Counted from the first letter of the stretch, positions 9,069 to 19,278 are shown. The stretch is DNA of 64,000 nucleotides from Bacteroidaceae bacterium (GCA_017560945.1 JAFZDY010000044.1:1-64000), one strand, 5' to 3'. The notes: a model not told the origin generated them from the sequence alone. Made by a program: numbers and translations.

Positions 9069-9845
9069 ATGAAAGAGGGGGCAATGAACATAACTATACT
9101 TGGTAGCGGAACTTCGACAGGAGTTCCTCAGATAGGATGTCGGTGTGCCGTGTGTACTTCGACTGATCCTCGTGATCGTCGTTTGCGTGCGTCGGCTATG
9201 GTAGAGGTAGGTAAGGTGCGTATTTTGATTGATTGCGGCCCTGACTTTCGCGAACAAATGTTGCGTTACGATGATTTTCGTCCCATAGATGCTGTTCTCC
9301 TTACCCACGAACATTACGATCATGTGGGTGGAGTGGATGACTTGCGTCCCTATTGTGCCTTTGGTGATATTCCTCTCTTTGGCGATGAGTTGACGGTAAG
9401 GGATATTCGTACACGTATTCCCTATTGTTTCCGTCCCAACCCTTATCCTGGTATTCCTCGTATTACCGTAGAAGAGGTTCATCCTCACGTGCCTATATAT
9501 ATAAAGGATGTAGAGGTCACGCCTTTGCGTGTGATGCACGGGCGTTTGCCTATCTTGGGATATCGTATAGGACGTATGGCTTACATTACTGACCTCAAAA
9601 CATTGCCCGATGAGGAATGGTCGTATTTGCATGATCTCGATTGCTTGATAGTGAATGCGTTGAGACACGAGGCGCACGATACTCACCAAAGTTTGTCCGA
9701 TGCTCTTGAAATGGCCTCTCGAGTGAGAGCCAAAGAGACTTGGTTTATTCATATGAGTCATCAGATAGGCCTTCATGCAGAGGTGGAAAAAGTGCTTCCA
9801 CCCTCTGTTCACTTGGCATACGATGGAGTACAAATACAAGTATAA
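9069..9845 (+). CDS. Metallo-beta-lactamase fold hydrolase (PhnP-like)
   Basis: A 258-residue MBL-fold protein. It opens with ITILGSGTSTGVPQIGCRC and carries the two-metal motif THEHYDHVGGVDDL (HxHxDH). A late histidine in MHGRLPILGYRIG and an Asp in AYITDLKTLPDEEW follow. This is the layout of PhnP-like phosphodiesterases and related small MBL hydrolases; the substrate is unknown. The cysteine pair CRCAVC near the N-terminus resembles the structural zinc site of PhnP. The ATG at 9069 is 4 bases after murB; an internal ATG at 9084 (MNITILGSG) is also possible. Confidence 0.85.
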   Translation: MKEGAMNITILGSGTSTGVPQIGCRCAVCTSTDPRDRRLRASAMVEVGKVRILIDCGPDFREQMLRYDDFRPIDAVLLTHEHYDHVGGVDDLRPYCAFGDIPLFGDELTVRDIRTRIPYCFRPNPYPGIPRITVEEVHPHVPIYIKDVEVTPLRVMHGRLPILGYRIGRMAYITDLKTLPDEEWSYLHDLDCLIVNALRHEAHDTHQSLSDALEMASRVRAKETWFIHMSHQIGLHAEVEKVLPPSVHLAYDGVQIQV

Positions 9846-9888
9846 GGATTCGTTATAGCTTACCAATCATAAAGGTCAGATAAATTAA

Positions 9889-10078
9889 AGGGAGGTTCTA
9901 TAAATTAGTTATCACATTAGCTTCCGTCAGATTCCTGCTTGGATGTTTTACTTGTCTTTTTGGCTCTTTTCTTTCTTATCTACTTGATACGTAGGACGCT
10001 ATGAATTTGCGTAGATAAAGACGGAAATCCTCAAAAATCCGGAACAAAACCTCCCAGGCTAATTTATAGTACCTCCCT
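9889..10078. mobile_element. MITE-like non-autonomous element
   Basis: The 190-bp stretch is bounded by 20-bp terminal inverted repeats, AGGGAGGTTCTATAAATTAG (9889-9908) and its inverted copy at 10059-10078, with one mismatch. The inside has no gene but has smaller inverted pairs (CCGTC/GACGG and TTATCTAC/GTAGATAA). No clear target-site duplication is seen. The layout fits a short deletion derivative of an insertion sequence; no source transposase is in the window, so the parent family is unknown. Together with the tandem repeats after it, it fills the 354-base gap before the PepSY-like gene. Confidence 0.6.
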
Positions 10079-10116
10079 AAAATCATTTATTAGAGTTTTT
10101 TTCAATAAATACATTT

Positions 10117-10151
10117 TTTCAGGTTCATTTCAGATTCATACCTCATCTTTG
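10117..10151 (+). promoter_or_regulatory. Tandem 11-bp repeats before a -7 element
   Basis: TTTCAGGTTCA (10117-10127) is followed directly by TTTCAGATTCA (10128-10138), an exact 11-base period. CATCTTTG, a near-consensus -7 element, is at 10144-10151. Head-to-tail repeats with a one-helical-turn period just upstream of -7 are typical for OmpR/PhoB-type response regulators that activate weak promoters. The regulator is not in the window. Confidence 0.55.
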
Positions 10152-10199
10152 CAACGTGAAAATGATAAAGCAGGTATAAATTATTAAAAGAAAAGAATT

Positions 10200-10712
10200 A
10201 TGAAAAAGTTATTTATTTATTTTGGCCTTTATTTTTGTGCGACTTTTGTAAGTTTGGTACTTCTGAGTAGTTGTGAAAAGGAGGATGATATTCGTTGGTC
10301 AGATGTGCCTCAAGCCGTAGTGAAAACGTTTGAAGCCAAATTTCCAGATGCAGTAAGAAGTGAATGGGAGAAAAAACGTGGATACTATGTGGTTGAACTT
10401 TGGTATCAGCAAGTAGAAACACAAGCATGGTTTGAAAAGAATGGTGCTTGGAGAATGACTGAAACCGACTTAGGACATAGTGTCGCTAATTTACCCGAAG
10501 CAATTCAGAAAGCTCTTGCCGAGAGTAAATATGCTACTTGGAGAATTGATGATTTGGATAAATATGAGCGTCCAGCAGATACATTCTACTTGGTAGAGAT
10601 AGAGGCAAATGGACAACGTGATAGAGATCTGTTTTTCTCACCAGATGGAATTCTCTTGTCGGATGAGGTGGATAGAGAAGGTAACGACGTGACACCTGAT
10701 AAAGAGTTCTGA
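10200..10712 (+). CDS. PepSY-like domain lipoprotein
   Basis: A 170-residue predicted lipoprotein. A hydrophobic signal ends in LLSSC with the lipidated cysteine at residue 25. Two PepSY-like repeats follow (PF11396 type): VPQAVVKTFEAKFPDAVRSEWEKK with YVVELWYQ, then LPEAIQKALAESKYATWRIDD with YLVEIEANG. Such proteins act outside the cytoplasm, and their roles are mostly unknown; many are under two-component control. The tandem repeats at 10117-10138 support this here. A terminator at 10766-10790 ends the transcript, so it appears monocistronic. Confidence 0.85.
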   Translation: MKKLFIYFGLYFCATFVSLVLLSSCEKEDDIRWSDVPQAVVKTFEAKFPDAVRSEWEKKRGYYVVELWYQQVETQAWFEKNGAWRMTETDLGHSVANLPEAIQKALAESKYATWRIDDLDKYERPADTFYLVEIEANGQRDRDLFFSPDGILLSDEVDREGNDVTPDKEF

Positions 10713-10765
10713 TGTGTCTTTGTAAAGTAAAATGAGACATCAAGAAAAGCAAATGTTACAAAGTA

Positions 10766-10790
10766 GGGGGGATAAATTCCTCCCTTTTTT
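10766..10790 (+). terminator. Terminator of the PepSY-like gene
   Basis: GGGGGG (10766-10771) pairs with CCTCCC (779-784 of the same kilobase) and is followed by TTTTTT. A -7 element TAATTTTG for the next gene begins right after, at 10792. Confidence 0.75.
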
Positions 10791-10829
10791 GTAATTTTGC
10801 CACCGCTAATATATAATGATTGTTTACAA

Positions 10830-13199
10830 ATGAAACGAATGCGATTTTACACTATTTTTTTAATTCAACTAGTAGTTTTTGTAGGTTGGGCGCAACCTAA
10901 GTTTAGTCAGCCTCATGGTCTTTATAATCAACAACGTTTGGATGTGGAGATAATTCCATCAAACAACGACACCGAGGTAAGATTTACAATCGATGGTTCG
11001 GCTCCCACGGCAAATAGCCAACTTTATTCAACTTCACTTGTGTTGGAGAGGACAACCCTATTGCGTGCCGTGGAGGTGAAGGATGGTGAGTTGATGACTC
11101 CCATTACAACTGCGTCGTACATATTTTTGGAATCGGTGATGAACCAACCAAACAATCCTGAAGGTTATCCTTCGGAATGGGGAAAGTACACGGATATGAA
11201 TGGAATGTCAATTGCCGACTACGAGATGGATCCAGAAATGACAAATGATGAGATTCTCCGTCCTAAAATCATTCAGGGATTGTATGACCTTCCTATACTC
11301 TCTATTGTAACCGATAAGGATAATCTTTTCAGTCATGAGAATGATACAGCTCGTGGAGGTATCTACATTTTTACTGGTCCTCCAGTGGGAGATGCAACAG
11401 GACATGGATGGACACGTCCAGCGAGTGCCGAGTTGATAGGAGGCCCTCAAGCACACGATATGCAGATAGATTGTGGTGTTCGTTTGCATGGTGGACATGG
11501 TCGCTTGGCTGAAAAGAATCCCAAACATTCTTTCCGCTTGGTGTTTAAGAAAGAGTATGGTCCTGGTACGTTAGAGTATCCTCTCTATGGAGAAGGAGCT
11601 TCTGATAAGTTTGACCAATTGGTACTCCGTTGTCACTTTGGTAACTCGTGGCAACATTGGGGTGGTTGGGGTAATGTAAAGGCACAATACACCCGCGATG
11701 TGTGGGCTCGACGTATGCAACGTCGTATGGGATACCCTGCGGTAAATGCTCTTCATGTACATCTGTTCCTCAACGGTATGTATTGGGGATTGTATAACAT
11801 TGCAGAACGTATCGATGATCAGTTTGGTAAAGAATATCTTGGCGGAAAGAAGAGTGACTATGATGTCATCAAAGTAGAAGAGTCGGGTGGTGTTGGTATC
11901 GAGGCTTCCAAAGGTGATATGGTCGCATGGAAAGAAATGTTGGCAACCGTTGGAAAAGCCTCAGATGATAAGTACTATTACAGATTACAAGGATTGAATG
12001 AAGAAGGAAATCCCGATACAACTGAAGCATTGTTTGATATCGATGGATTCATTGACTATATGCTCATCAATCAATACGGAGGAAATACCGACTGGGATCA
12101 TCACAACTGGTATGCTATTCGTAAGCGAGGAGCAGATACTAAAGGCTTTCATTTCCTTTGTTGGGATACGGAACAAATATTTGAGGGACTCAATGATAGT
12201 AATTTGAGCACTAATAACCATAGTAATCCAACATGGATATTTCACTCTCTATTGAATAATAAGAAGTTTGCCAATCGTTATTTGAAACGCGCAAAAGAGG
12301 TACTTTCCGAGGATGGTTTCTTAGGAGAAACATCGGTGGTTGAACTTTGGGATAGCCTTTACTATACAGTAGCCAATGCAGTATACGTAGAATCTGCCCG
12401 TTGGGGAGACTATCGTCGCGACGTACACCAATACAATGGAGGATCATATCCACTCTATACAGTAGATGAACATTATATGAGTGAACGTAATCGCTTGTTA
12501 ACAGAGTATTTCCCCCAACGTTCGTCTGTAGCCCTTTCTAAAATTAATACTTATGTACAAAATCTCACTGGATTCTATTTCGATGATTGGGAAGTTCCTT
12601 CACATTGGGTTCCTATGACTGCTTCGATGTTTCGCGAATGGGATGGTACAGGTGCTGATGCGCAACCTAAGGATAAACAAATCAATGTGGATTGGAACTT
12701 GAATCAGTCTCTTGGTGGAGGAGAAACGGTGATGATGAGTAGTGGTGTAGCATACAATCAGTTTGCAGACCTTACTCCCTATGATACTTTAGTACTTAGA
12801 GGTACAGGTAGTGGTTTACGTGTCATTGCCAATCGTTTGATAGACCATGGACCATATAAGCAAGTTGTGATATCGTTCAATGAGAATAGTCCTTATTGGA
12901 ATGCTGAGTGGCAGGCAATCTTCTTACCATTGGAAGATGTGGCGAAAGCACTTACTAACGAAGGTGCTGAACGTGAAGATGACTTTGTACACGTGAATGC
13001 AATGAAGATAGAATTTGGTGGAAGTGGTGCAAACTTGAGTAAGGCTTACCTCATACCCAAAGTGGCAGAAAGTATAGCTCCCATAAGGACAGAACTTCGT
13101 CCTAATGATGGTATTTATTACAACCTGTTGGGTCAACCTGTAGTTAATCCTACAAAGGGTATATATATCCGTAATGGAAAGACTGTAGTAGTGAAATAA
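10830..13199 (+). CDS. CotH-like kinase-fold surface protein with C-terminal tail
   Basis: A 789-residue secreted protein. Signal peptide to VGWAQ is followed by a chitobiase C-terminal-like beta domain (about residues 30-90, with [11 protein letters not shown]). A CotH domain covers about residues 130-560 ([51 protein letters not shown]). CotH proteins are protein-kinase-like; the substrate here is unknown. A carbohydrate-binding-like beta region follows. The protein ends in a YNLLGQPV...KGIYIRNGK tail seen in many secreted Bacteroidales proteins. The ATG at 10830 opens the signal peptide; an upstream in-frame ATG at 10797 overlaps the -7 element and is unlikely. It lies just ahead of the fucosidase gene, so co-expression is probable. 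Confidence 0.82.
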   Translation: MKRMRFYTIFLIQLVVFVGWAQPKFSQPHGLYNQQRLDVEIIPSNNDTEVRFTIDGSAPTANSQLYSTSLVLERTTLLRAVEVKDGELMTPITTASYIFLESVMNQPNNPEGYPSEWGKYTDMNGMSIADYEMDPEMTNDEILRPKIIQGLYDLPILSIVTDKDNLFSHENDTARGGIYIFTGPPVGDATGHGWTRPASAELIGGPQAHDMQIDCGVRLHGGHGRLAEKNPKHSFRLVFKKEYGPGTLEYPLYGEGASDKFDQLVLRCHFGNSWQHWGGWGNVKAQYTRDVWARRMQRRMGYPAVNALHVHLFLNGMYWGLYNIAERIDDQFGKEYLGGKKSDYDVIKVEESGGVGIEASKGDMVAWKEMLATVGKASDDKYYYRLQGLNEEGNPDTTEALFDIDGFIDYMLINQYGGNTDWDHHNWYAIRKRGADTKGFHFLCWDTEQIFEGLNDSNLSTNNHSNPTWIFHSLLNNKKFANRYLKRAKEVLSEDGFLGETSVVELWDSLYYTVANAVYVESARWGDYRRDVHQYNGGSYPLYTVDEHYMSERNRLLTEYFPQRSSVALSKINTYVQNLTGFYFDDWEVPSHWVPMTASMFREWDGTGADAQPKDKQINVDWNLNQSLGGGETVMMSSGVAYNQFADLTPYDTLVLRGTGSGLRVIANRLIDHGPYKQVVISFNENSPYWNAEWQAIFLPLEDVAKALTNEGAEREDDFVHVNAMKIEFGGSGANLSKAYLIPKVAESIAPIRTELRPNDGIYYNLLGQPVVNPTKGIYIRNGKTVVVK

Positions 13200-13246
13200 A
13201 AAAGTTTACTGACAAAATGAAATACATATTTAAAAACACTTATATC

Positions 13247-15691
13247 ATGAAAATTAAGTATTTATTTACTGCACTTTTAGTGCTGGCAAGTGTCTCGATG
13301 AAGGCACAGGAGCATCGTATGTGGTACGGAAAGCCGGCAACTCATTGGTTGGAGGCTCTCCCCGTAGGTAATTCACATTTGGGGGCTATGGTGTATGGAG
13401 GTACTGAAACAGAAACCATCCAACTCAATGAAGAGACATTTTGGTCTGGTTCACCCCATAACAACAATAGTGAAGAGTCACTGAAGTACCTTCCAGAAGT
13501 ACGCCGTCTTGTTTTTGAAGGACGCGAGAGTGAAGCACACGACTTGATTGAGAAGCATTTCATCAAGGGCCCTCATGGTATGCGCTATTTGCCTGTGGGT
13601 AATATTCGACTAAACTTTGGACACCAACAAGTAGAAAATTATGTGCGTGATCTCAATTTGGGTAATGCGCTCGCTACTACTTCATATATTAGTAATGGTG
13701 TAAAGTATACACGTACAGTATTTGCTTCGCAAGCAGACGATGTCATTGTTGTGCGTATCGAGGCTGATAAGAAAGGTGCATTGTCTTTCAATGTGTCATT
13801 TGATTCAGAATTGAGTGCAGAGAAGAGTGTGAATGTAGACTTGTTGACAGCTCGTGTGAAGAATGTAGAGCAGGAAGGTATCCCTGGTAAATTGACGGCT
13901 GAATGCAGAACTCAAGTGCTTACTGACGGAAAGGTTTCGCAAGGCAACAATGAGTTGATGGTAAAGGATGCCACTACTGCTACTCTTTACATTGTTGCAG
14001 CAACTAATTTCGTAAATTATAACGATATCAGTAACAATCCTACGAAGGATAATGATGCTACACTCGCTTCACTCAAAGGAAAGAACTACAAGAAATTGTT
14101 GAAAGATCATGTGGCTAAGTATAGTGAGCAATACAATCGTGTGTCTCTTACTTTGCCTAAATCTGCCAACTCTTCTATTGAAACAGATAAGCGTTTAGAG
14201 GCATTTGCTGATGGCACTGATATGGACATGGTTTCCTTGATGATGCAGTACGGCCGTTACTTGCTCATTTCATCTTCACAACCTGGTGGACAACCTGCAA
14301 ACTTGCAAGGTGTGTGGAATGACAAGATGAATGCTCCGTGGGACTCAAAGTACACCATCAATATCAATGCAGAGATGAACTACTGGCCTGCACTTATTGG
14401 TAATTTGTTTGAGACGCAGGAGCCCCTTTTCTCTATGATTCGTGACCTTAGTGTGACTGGCCAACAAACTGCTAAACAGATGTATGGAGCAGATGGTTGG
14501 ATGGCTCATCACAATACTGACTTGTGGCGCATTGCTGGCCCTGTAGATGGTACTCCATGGGGTATGTTTCCTACTGGTGGCGCATGGCTCAGCACTCATT
14601 TGTGGCAACACTATCTGTACACTGGCGATAAGGAATTCTTGAATGAATACTATGGCGTATTGAAGGGTGCGGCAGACTTCCTGCTTGATTATATGCAAGT
14701 ACATCCTCAGTATAATTGGCTCATGACCGTGCCTACTGTATCGCCTGAACATGGTCCTATGGGAAAGAGCACCAATGTAACTGCTGGTTCTACAATGGAT
14801 AATCAGATTGTATTTGATGTCCTCAGTGCGGCTTTGAAGGCTACCGAGATTTTAGGTAAGGCCGATGCTAATTATATTGCTACCTTGCGTAAGGCTATCG
14901 ATCAACTTCCTCCTATGCAGATTGGTCGTCATGGTCAGTTGCAAGAGTGGATTATCGATGGTGACAATCCTCGTGATCAGCATCGTCACATCTCTCATCT
15001 CTATGGTCTCTATCCTTCTAATCAAATTTCACCCTACACTCGTCCTGAACTTTTCACTGCATCGGCTAATACATTGAATCAACGAGGTGATATGGCTACT
15101 GGATGGAGTCTTGGATGGAAGATTAACTTCTGGGCGCGTATGCTCGATGGTGACCATGCTTTCTTGATTATCAAGAATATGTTGCACCTGCTTCCTGATG
15201 ATAGTCAGTCACGCAAATACCCTGATGGACGTACTTATCCTAACTTGTTTGATGCTCATCCGCCTTTCCAAATTGATGGAAACTTTGGTTGCTCAGCAGG
15301 TGTGTGTGAAATGCTTCTCCAAAGTCATGATGGTGCCGTACACTTGTTGCCTGCTTTGCCCAGTGTATGGGGTGAAGGTGAAGTGAAAGGTTTGCGTGCT
15401 CGTGGAGGTTTTGAAGTGGATATGAAGTGGAGTGAAGGTGATGTTACTGAAACCGTTGTACGTTCGACCATCGGAGGAACCTTGCGCATACGTTCATATG
15501 TTCCTTTGAAAGGAAAGGGATTGAAGCCTGCCACTGGTGAGTGTCCCAATGACTTGTTGGCACCTGCAGATGTGAAGGATCCTCTCAAATCAGAAGAATT
15601 AAAGGACTTCCAATTGATTTCACTTCGTAAGGTGTATGAATACGATGTAGAAACAGTAGCTGGCAAGAGTTATACTTTCGTTCGTATGTAA
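13247..15691 (+). CDS. GH95 alpha-L-fucosidase
   Basis: An 814-residue secreted glycoside hydrolase of family GH95. These enzymes invert and remove alpha-1,2-linked fucose (some members act on alpha-L-galactose). The N-terminal domain opens [23 protein letters not shown] with LNEETFWSG. The catalytic barrel has AHHNTDLWR and [11 protein letters not shown], which carry the catalytic Asn and Asp of the family. Signal peptide: [21 protein letters not shown]. The start at 13247 is chosen for this; the ATG at 13217 would add ten residues. Only 17 bases separate the CotH stop from the earlier ATG. The substrate could be host glycan or plant xyloglucan. A strong terminator follows. Confidence 0.9.
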   Translation: MKIKYLFTALLVLASVSMKAQEHRMWYGKPATHWLEALPVGNSHLGAMVYGGTETETIQLNEETFWSGSPHNNNSEESLKYLPEVRRLVFEGRESEAHDLIEKHFIKGPHGMRYLPVGNIRLNFGHQQVENYVRDLNLGNALATTSYISNGVKYTRTVFASQADDVIVVRIEADKKGALSFNVSFDSELSAEKSVNVDLLTARVKNVEQEGIPGKLTAECRTQVLTDGKVSQGNNELMVKDATTATLYIVAATNFVNYNDISNNPTKDNDATLASLKGKNYKKLLKDHVAKYSEQYNRVSLTLPKSANSSIETDKRLEAFADGTDMDMVSLMMQYGRYLLISSSQPGGQPANLQGVWNDKMNAPWDSKYTININAEMNYWPALIGNLFETQEPLFSMIRDLSVTGQQTAKQMYGADGWMAHHNTDLWRIAGPVDGTPWGMFPTGGAWLSTHLWQHYLYTGDKEFLNEYYGVLKGAADFLLDYMQVHPQYNWLMTVPTVSPEHGPMGKSTNVTAGSTMDNQIVFDVLSAALKATEILGKADANYIATLRKAIDQLPPMQIGRHGQLQEWIIDGDNPRDQHRHISHLYGLYPSNQISPYTRPELFTASANTLNQRGDMATGWSLGWKINFWARMLDGDHAFLIIKNMLHLLPDDSQSRKYPDGRTYPNLFDAHPPFQIDGNFGCSAGVCEMLLQSHDGAVHLLPALPSVWGEGEVKGLRARGGFEVDMKWSEGDVTETVVRSTIGGTLRIRSYVPLKGKGLKPATGECPNDLLAPADVKDPLKSEELKDFQLISLRKVYEYDVETVAGKSYTFVRM

Positions 15692-15758
15692 ACCATATTT
15701 TTTTCTCACGTTAAGAAAAAAAAATTCTTAGGTAAGGTAGAAAAATATAGATGTTAAC

Positions 15759-15804
15759 CTATCCGTAATGTTGCCTTTTGGGTGATATTACGGATAGTTT
15801 TTTT
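15759..15804 (+). terminator. Terminator after the fucosidase gene
   Basis: CTATCCGTAAT (15759-15769) pairs perfectly with ATTACGGATAG (15787-15797), followed by a run of seven T. The rest of the 344-base gap (15692-16035) holds the promoter and palindrome of the next gene and a small GGTG/CACC hairpin with a T-run near 15829-15847. Confidence 0.85.
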
Positions 15805-15866
15805 ATGTCTTATCCTTGATGGAAATGGGTGTAAAATCACCTTTTTTACTTTTAAATCGATAAAAT

Positions 15867-15909
15867 ATTGCACACTTCTTTGATTTTTGTGCAATTTTTA
15901 ATACCTTTG
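15867..15909 (+). promoter_or_regulatory. Promoter with overlapping ATTGCACA palindrome (acyl ligase gene)
   Basis: Perfect 8-bp inverted repeat ATTGCACA (15867-15874) / TGTGCAAT (15888-15895) with a 13-base spacer. The -33 TTTG (15879-15882) lies in the spacer and the -7 TACCTTTG is at 15902-15909, 19 bases on. The same arrangement occurs before fabI. A palindrome covering the -33 element points to a repressor site. Confidence 0.7.
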
Positions 15910-16035
15910 CACCCGATTTCGAATAAAGGAGGAGTTTTTGAGTACTTCTACCTATTATTAATAAGGGTGAGTTGTTATTCGTCTCTTTCGAGTGCAAAGG
16001 TGATGAAACTACAATACTCATTTAATTGAAAATGT

Positions 16036-17694
16036 ATGAATTTTATATCGGTAAACAAAACTTTTGAGGAGGCTTTTAAAGCGAATTGGGACAGACCTGC
16101 TATTTCAAACTATCATGGTGCGACGTATCACTATCGTGACCTTGCACGAAAGATTGCCAAACTTCACATTATGTTTGAGGAGTGTGGATTGGAGAAAGGA
16201 GACAAGGTCGCTATTTGTTCACGAAATCAAGCAAACTGGGTGGTATCTTTCCTGTCGGCACTTACCTATGGAGCTGTACCTGTGCCCTTGATGCATGAGT
16301 TCAAGCCCTCTAACATTCATCATTTGGTGAATCACTCTGAGTCAAAGGTATTGTTTGTGGATGATGTGATATGGGAAAACATTGTGGAAAGCGAAATGCC
16401 TGAACTTCAGGCCATCATTCAGGTTAACACCCTGCAATTGATGTATGCGGCTAATGAGAAAATTGCCGAAGCAAGATTGCGCTTGAACGAATTGTTTGGA
16501 AGAAAGTATCCCATGGCTTTCACTCAAGATTCGCTGAACTACTATGAGGATACGGCGGATGAGTTGGCCATCATCAACTATACGTCAGGAACTTCAGGTT
16601 TCTCAAAGGGTGTGATGATACCCTATAGAGCCATAGCGTCGAACCTCGAGTTTGGAAGAAAGGTGCTCCCATTGATCAATAATACTTCTAAGGTAGTATC
16701 CATGTTGCCTTGTGCACACATGTATGGTTTGATGTTTGAAGTGTTGTATGAATTATCAAAAGGTTGCCATGTTCATTTCCTTTCTCGCCTTCCAAGTCCG
16801 AAGGTTATCTTGCAGGCTATGGCAGAAGTGAAGCCAACCATTGTGATAGCAGTGCCCCTTATCATTGAGAAGATATATAAGAATAAGGTGAAACCCGTGT
16901 TGGAGAAGGCTGGTATAAGATTTGCAATGAAGGTACCTGGCCTTGACCAGATAGTTATCAATAAGATTAAGAACGAACTGATTAATGCCTTTGGTGGTGA
17001 ATTTTATGAAGTAATTATTGGTGGTGCTGCATTCAATAAAGAGGTAGAGGCCTTCTTCAAGAAGATGAATTTCCCATTCACCGTTGGTTATGGAATGACA
17101 GAGTGTGCTCCTATTATCACTTACTCCGATTGGAAGACTGAGAAGTTGTACTCTTGTGGTGAAATAGTACCCAATATGGAAATGAAGATTGATTCACCTG
17201 ACCCTCAAAATATCCCTGGTGAATTGCTCGTAAGAGGTGCCAACGTGTTCCTTGGATATTATAAGAATCCTGAGGCTACGAATGAGGCCCTTGATGAAGA
17301 TGGTTGGTTGCATACAGGTGATATGGGTGTGATTGATGCCGATGGAAGTCTGTTCCTTCGTGGACGCTCGAAGTGTATGATATTGGGTCCTTCTGGTCAG
17401 AATATTTATCCTGAAGAGGTGGAGGCAGCACTTGATGTAAGACCCTATTTTGTAGAATCGTTGGTGATTGAAGACAATGGTGGATTGACAGCTTTGGTAT
17501 ATCCAGACTTTGACCAAGGTGCCAAGGATGGTATGGATCAGAAGACATTGATGAACTACATTAAATCTACCTTGGCTGACATCAATAAGGAGATTCCTAA
17601 CTATGCTCGCTTAAGTAAGATTGAGATTATGACGGAACCCTTTGAAAGAACTCCCAAAAAGAGTATTAAGCGCTATCTTTATCAGAGACGCTGA
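16036..17694 (+). CDS. AMP-binding acyl-CoA (or acyl-ACP) synthetase
   Basis: A 552-residue member of the ANL superfamily that activates a carboxylic acid with ATP and passes it to CoA or a carrier. The phosphate-binding loop is INYTSGTSGFSKGVMI (about residues 176-191). VGYGMTECAPI and LHTGDMGVIDADGSLFLRGR give the adenylate-binding and hinge motifs, and the C-terminal catalytic lysine lies in RTPKKSIKRYL. Similarity is to long-chain fatty acid ligases. No signal peptide. The gene shares its promoter architecture with fabI and is followed 82 bases later by an aldehyde dehydrogenase, which suggests fatty acid uptake or recycling. The chain-length preference and final acceptor cannot be read from sequence. 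Confidence 0.85.
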   Translation: MNFISVNKTFEEAFKANWDRPAISNYHGATYHYRDLARKIAKLHIMFEECGLEKGDKVAICSRNQANWVVSFLSALTYGAVPVPLMHEFKPSNIHHLVNHSESKVLFVDDVIWENIVESEMPELQAIIQVNTLQLMYAANEKIAEARLRLNELFGRKYPMAFTQDSLNYYEDTADELAIINYTSGTSGFSKGVMIPYRAIASNLEFGRKVLPLINNTSKVVSMLPCAHMYGLMFEVLYELSKGCHVHFLSRLPSPKVILQAMAEVKPTIVIAVPLIIEKIYKNKVKPVLEKAGIRFAMKVPGLDQIVINKIKNELINAFGGEFYEVIIGGAAFNKEVEAFFKKMNFPFTVGYGMTECAPIITYSDWKTEKLYSCGEIVPNMEMKIDSPDPQNIPGELLVRGANVFLGYYKNPEATNEALDEDGWLHTGDMGVIDADGSLFLRGRSKCMILGPSGQNIYPEEVEAALDVRPYFVESLVIEDNGGLTALVYPDFDQGAKDGMDQKTLMNYIKSTLADINKEIPNYARLSKIEIMTEPFERTPKKSIKRYLYQRR

Positions 17695-17776
17695 AAACTC
17701 TTTTCATAATTGTAATGTTTTTAGTAGGGATGGCTCATTTATAAAACAATGTGCCATCCTTTGTTGTAGAAAAAGT

Positions 17777-19174
17777 ATGCAGGTTATGGATGAGAATACA
17801 ATTCAGAAGATAAACGAAATCGTTGAGGCTCAGCGAAGCTATTTTCATGAGGGTCACACACTCGATGTGAAGTTTAGGAAACAGATGTTGAAGAGGTTTC
17901 TTGGTGCATTTGAATGTTGGGAAGGTAAATTGTGTGATGCCCTTTGGACAGATCTTCACAAGTCCTATGAAGAGGCTTATCTAACTGAAATTAGCATTGT
18001 CAAGGCTGAAATAAAAACGCATATTAAAAAACTAAACCAATGGGCAAAGAGAGAAAGTGTATATACTCCGCTTAAACTATTTCCCTCGCGCAGTTTTATC
18101 GTAAAAGAACCACTTGGCAATGCGTTGATTATAGCACCTTGGAACTATCCTGTACAACTATTGTTGAATCCTCTTGTTGGAGCAATCTCATCGGGTTGTA
18201 CGACGGTACTTAAACCCTCTCCATATGTACCGAATGTATCTAAAGTCATTGAGGAAATGATTTCTGAAACATTCGCAAAAGAGTACATATCAGTAGTGCA
18301 AGGACATAGGGATGTGAATACCGCTTTACTCGACATGAGATGGGATATAATCTTCTTTACTGGAAGTCCTGCCTTGGCCAAGACTGTTATGGGAAAGGCC
18401 TCCAATCACCTAACACCTGTGGTGCTTGAATTGGGTGGAAAAAGTCCTTGCATAATTGACAAAAGTGCAGACATCAAAGTTGCCGCCCGTAGAGTGGCAT
18501 GGGGAAAAACTTTGAATTGTGGACAAACTTGTATTGCACCTGATTATGTACTTATACATAAGGATGTGAAGGAGAGTTTTGTCAAAGCATTTGCAGAGGA
18601 AGTCAAGAACTTGCATGGTGAAGATGTGAAAGCTGACAAACATTATGTCCGCTTGGTAAACGACAAGGCGTTTGAGCGAGTAACTAATTACATAAAGGAC
18701 TCAACAGTTTTATATGGAGGAACGTACGATGCAGATATTAGATTCATTGAACCTACATTGCTTGACAATCCTGCTTTGGATGCTCCTGTGATGATGGAGG
18801 AAATCTTTGGTCCTGTACTTCCTGTTGTGACACTCGAAGGAGGTAAACCTTTCTTGGAGACTGTTACAGAATTTGTTACCCAACGCGAAAAACCATTGGC
18901 GTTGTACTATTTTGGTGATGAAGCTGATGGTTGGAAAGTAATTAGTAAAACCTCCTCTGGTGGTGGATGTATCAATGATGTGATTATGCACATCGCCAAT
19001 GAACATGTTCCTTTTGGTGGTGTGGGTAATTCTGGTATGGGACGATACCACGGGAAGGATAGTTTCGATGCCTTTAGTCATACAAGAAGCATCATTTCTA
19101 CAGGTACGTGGATTGACTTGCCTTTTCGTTATATGCCATACAAAATGTTTTCTCTTGTGAAGAGAATATTATAG
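17777..19174 (+). CDS. Aldehyde dehydrogenase
   Basis: A 465-residue NAD(P)-dependent aldehyde dehydrogenase of the fatty/coniferyl aldehyde type. The fold is shown by IIAPWNYPVQLLLNPL, FTGSPALAKTVM for the coenzyme site, the catalytic glutamate in LELGGKSPC, and the nucleophilic cysteine in NCGQTCIAPDYV. The C-terminal hydrophobic, basic tail (YMPYKMFSLVKRIL) resembles membrane-associated fatty aldehyde dehydrogenases. The start is placed at ATG 17777 (or 17786); the open frame extends upstream into the ligase gene but lacks family similarity there. Lying between an acyl ligase and fabI, it may oxidise fatty aldehydes to acids for reactivation; this is inference. Confidence 0.88.
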   Translation: MQVMDENTIQKINEIVEAQRSYFHEGHTLDVKFRKQMLKRFLGAFECWEGKLCDALWTDLHKSYEEAYLTEISIVKAEIKTHIKKLNQWAKRESVYTPLKLFPSRSFIVKEPLGNALIIAPWNYPVQLLLNPLVGAISSGCTTVLKPSPYVPNVSKVIEEMISETFAKEYISVVQGHRDVNTALLDMRWDIIFFTGSPALAKTVMGKASNHLTPVVLELGGKSPCIIDKSADIKVAARRVAWGKTLNCGQTCIAPDYVLIHKDVKESFVKAFAEEVKNLHGEDVKADKHYVRLVNDKAFERVTNYIKDSTVLYGGTYDADIRFIEPTLLDNPALDAPVMMEEIFGPVLPVVTLEGGKPFLETVTEFVTQREKPLALYYFGDEADGWKVISKTSSGGGCINDVIMHIANEHVPFGGVGNSGMGRYHGKDSFDAFSHTRSIISTGTWIDLPFRYMPYKMFSLVKRIL

Positions 19175-19190
19175 GAATAAAAGGTGATTT

Positions 19191-19234
19191 ATTGCACAAT
19201 TGTTGTTGTTTTGTGCAATTTTTACGTATCTTTG
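19191..19234 (+). promoter_or_regulatory. Promoter with overlapping ATTGCACA palindrome (fabI)
   Basis: The inverted repeat ATTGCACA (19191-19198) / TGTGCAAT (19212-19219) again has a 13-base spacer, with -7 element TATCTTTG at 19227-19234. After the -7 element both promoters read GC(A/G)CCCGATTT. The site matches the one at 15867-15909 in sequence, spacing and position relative to -7. Confidence 0.72.
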
Positions 19235-19278
19235 CGCCCGATTTAAGTATAAGAAAGAAAAAAGTAATCATAATAGGT

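Noticed and set aside
8252..9866. Long minus-strand open frames opposite murB and the MBL gene (227 and 270 residues)
   Set aside because: They are antisense to clearly conserved genes, have no start signals and look like frame mirrors.
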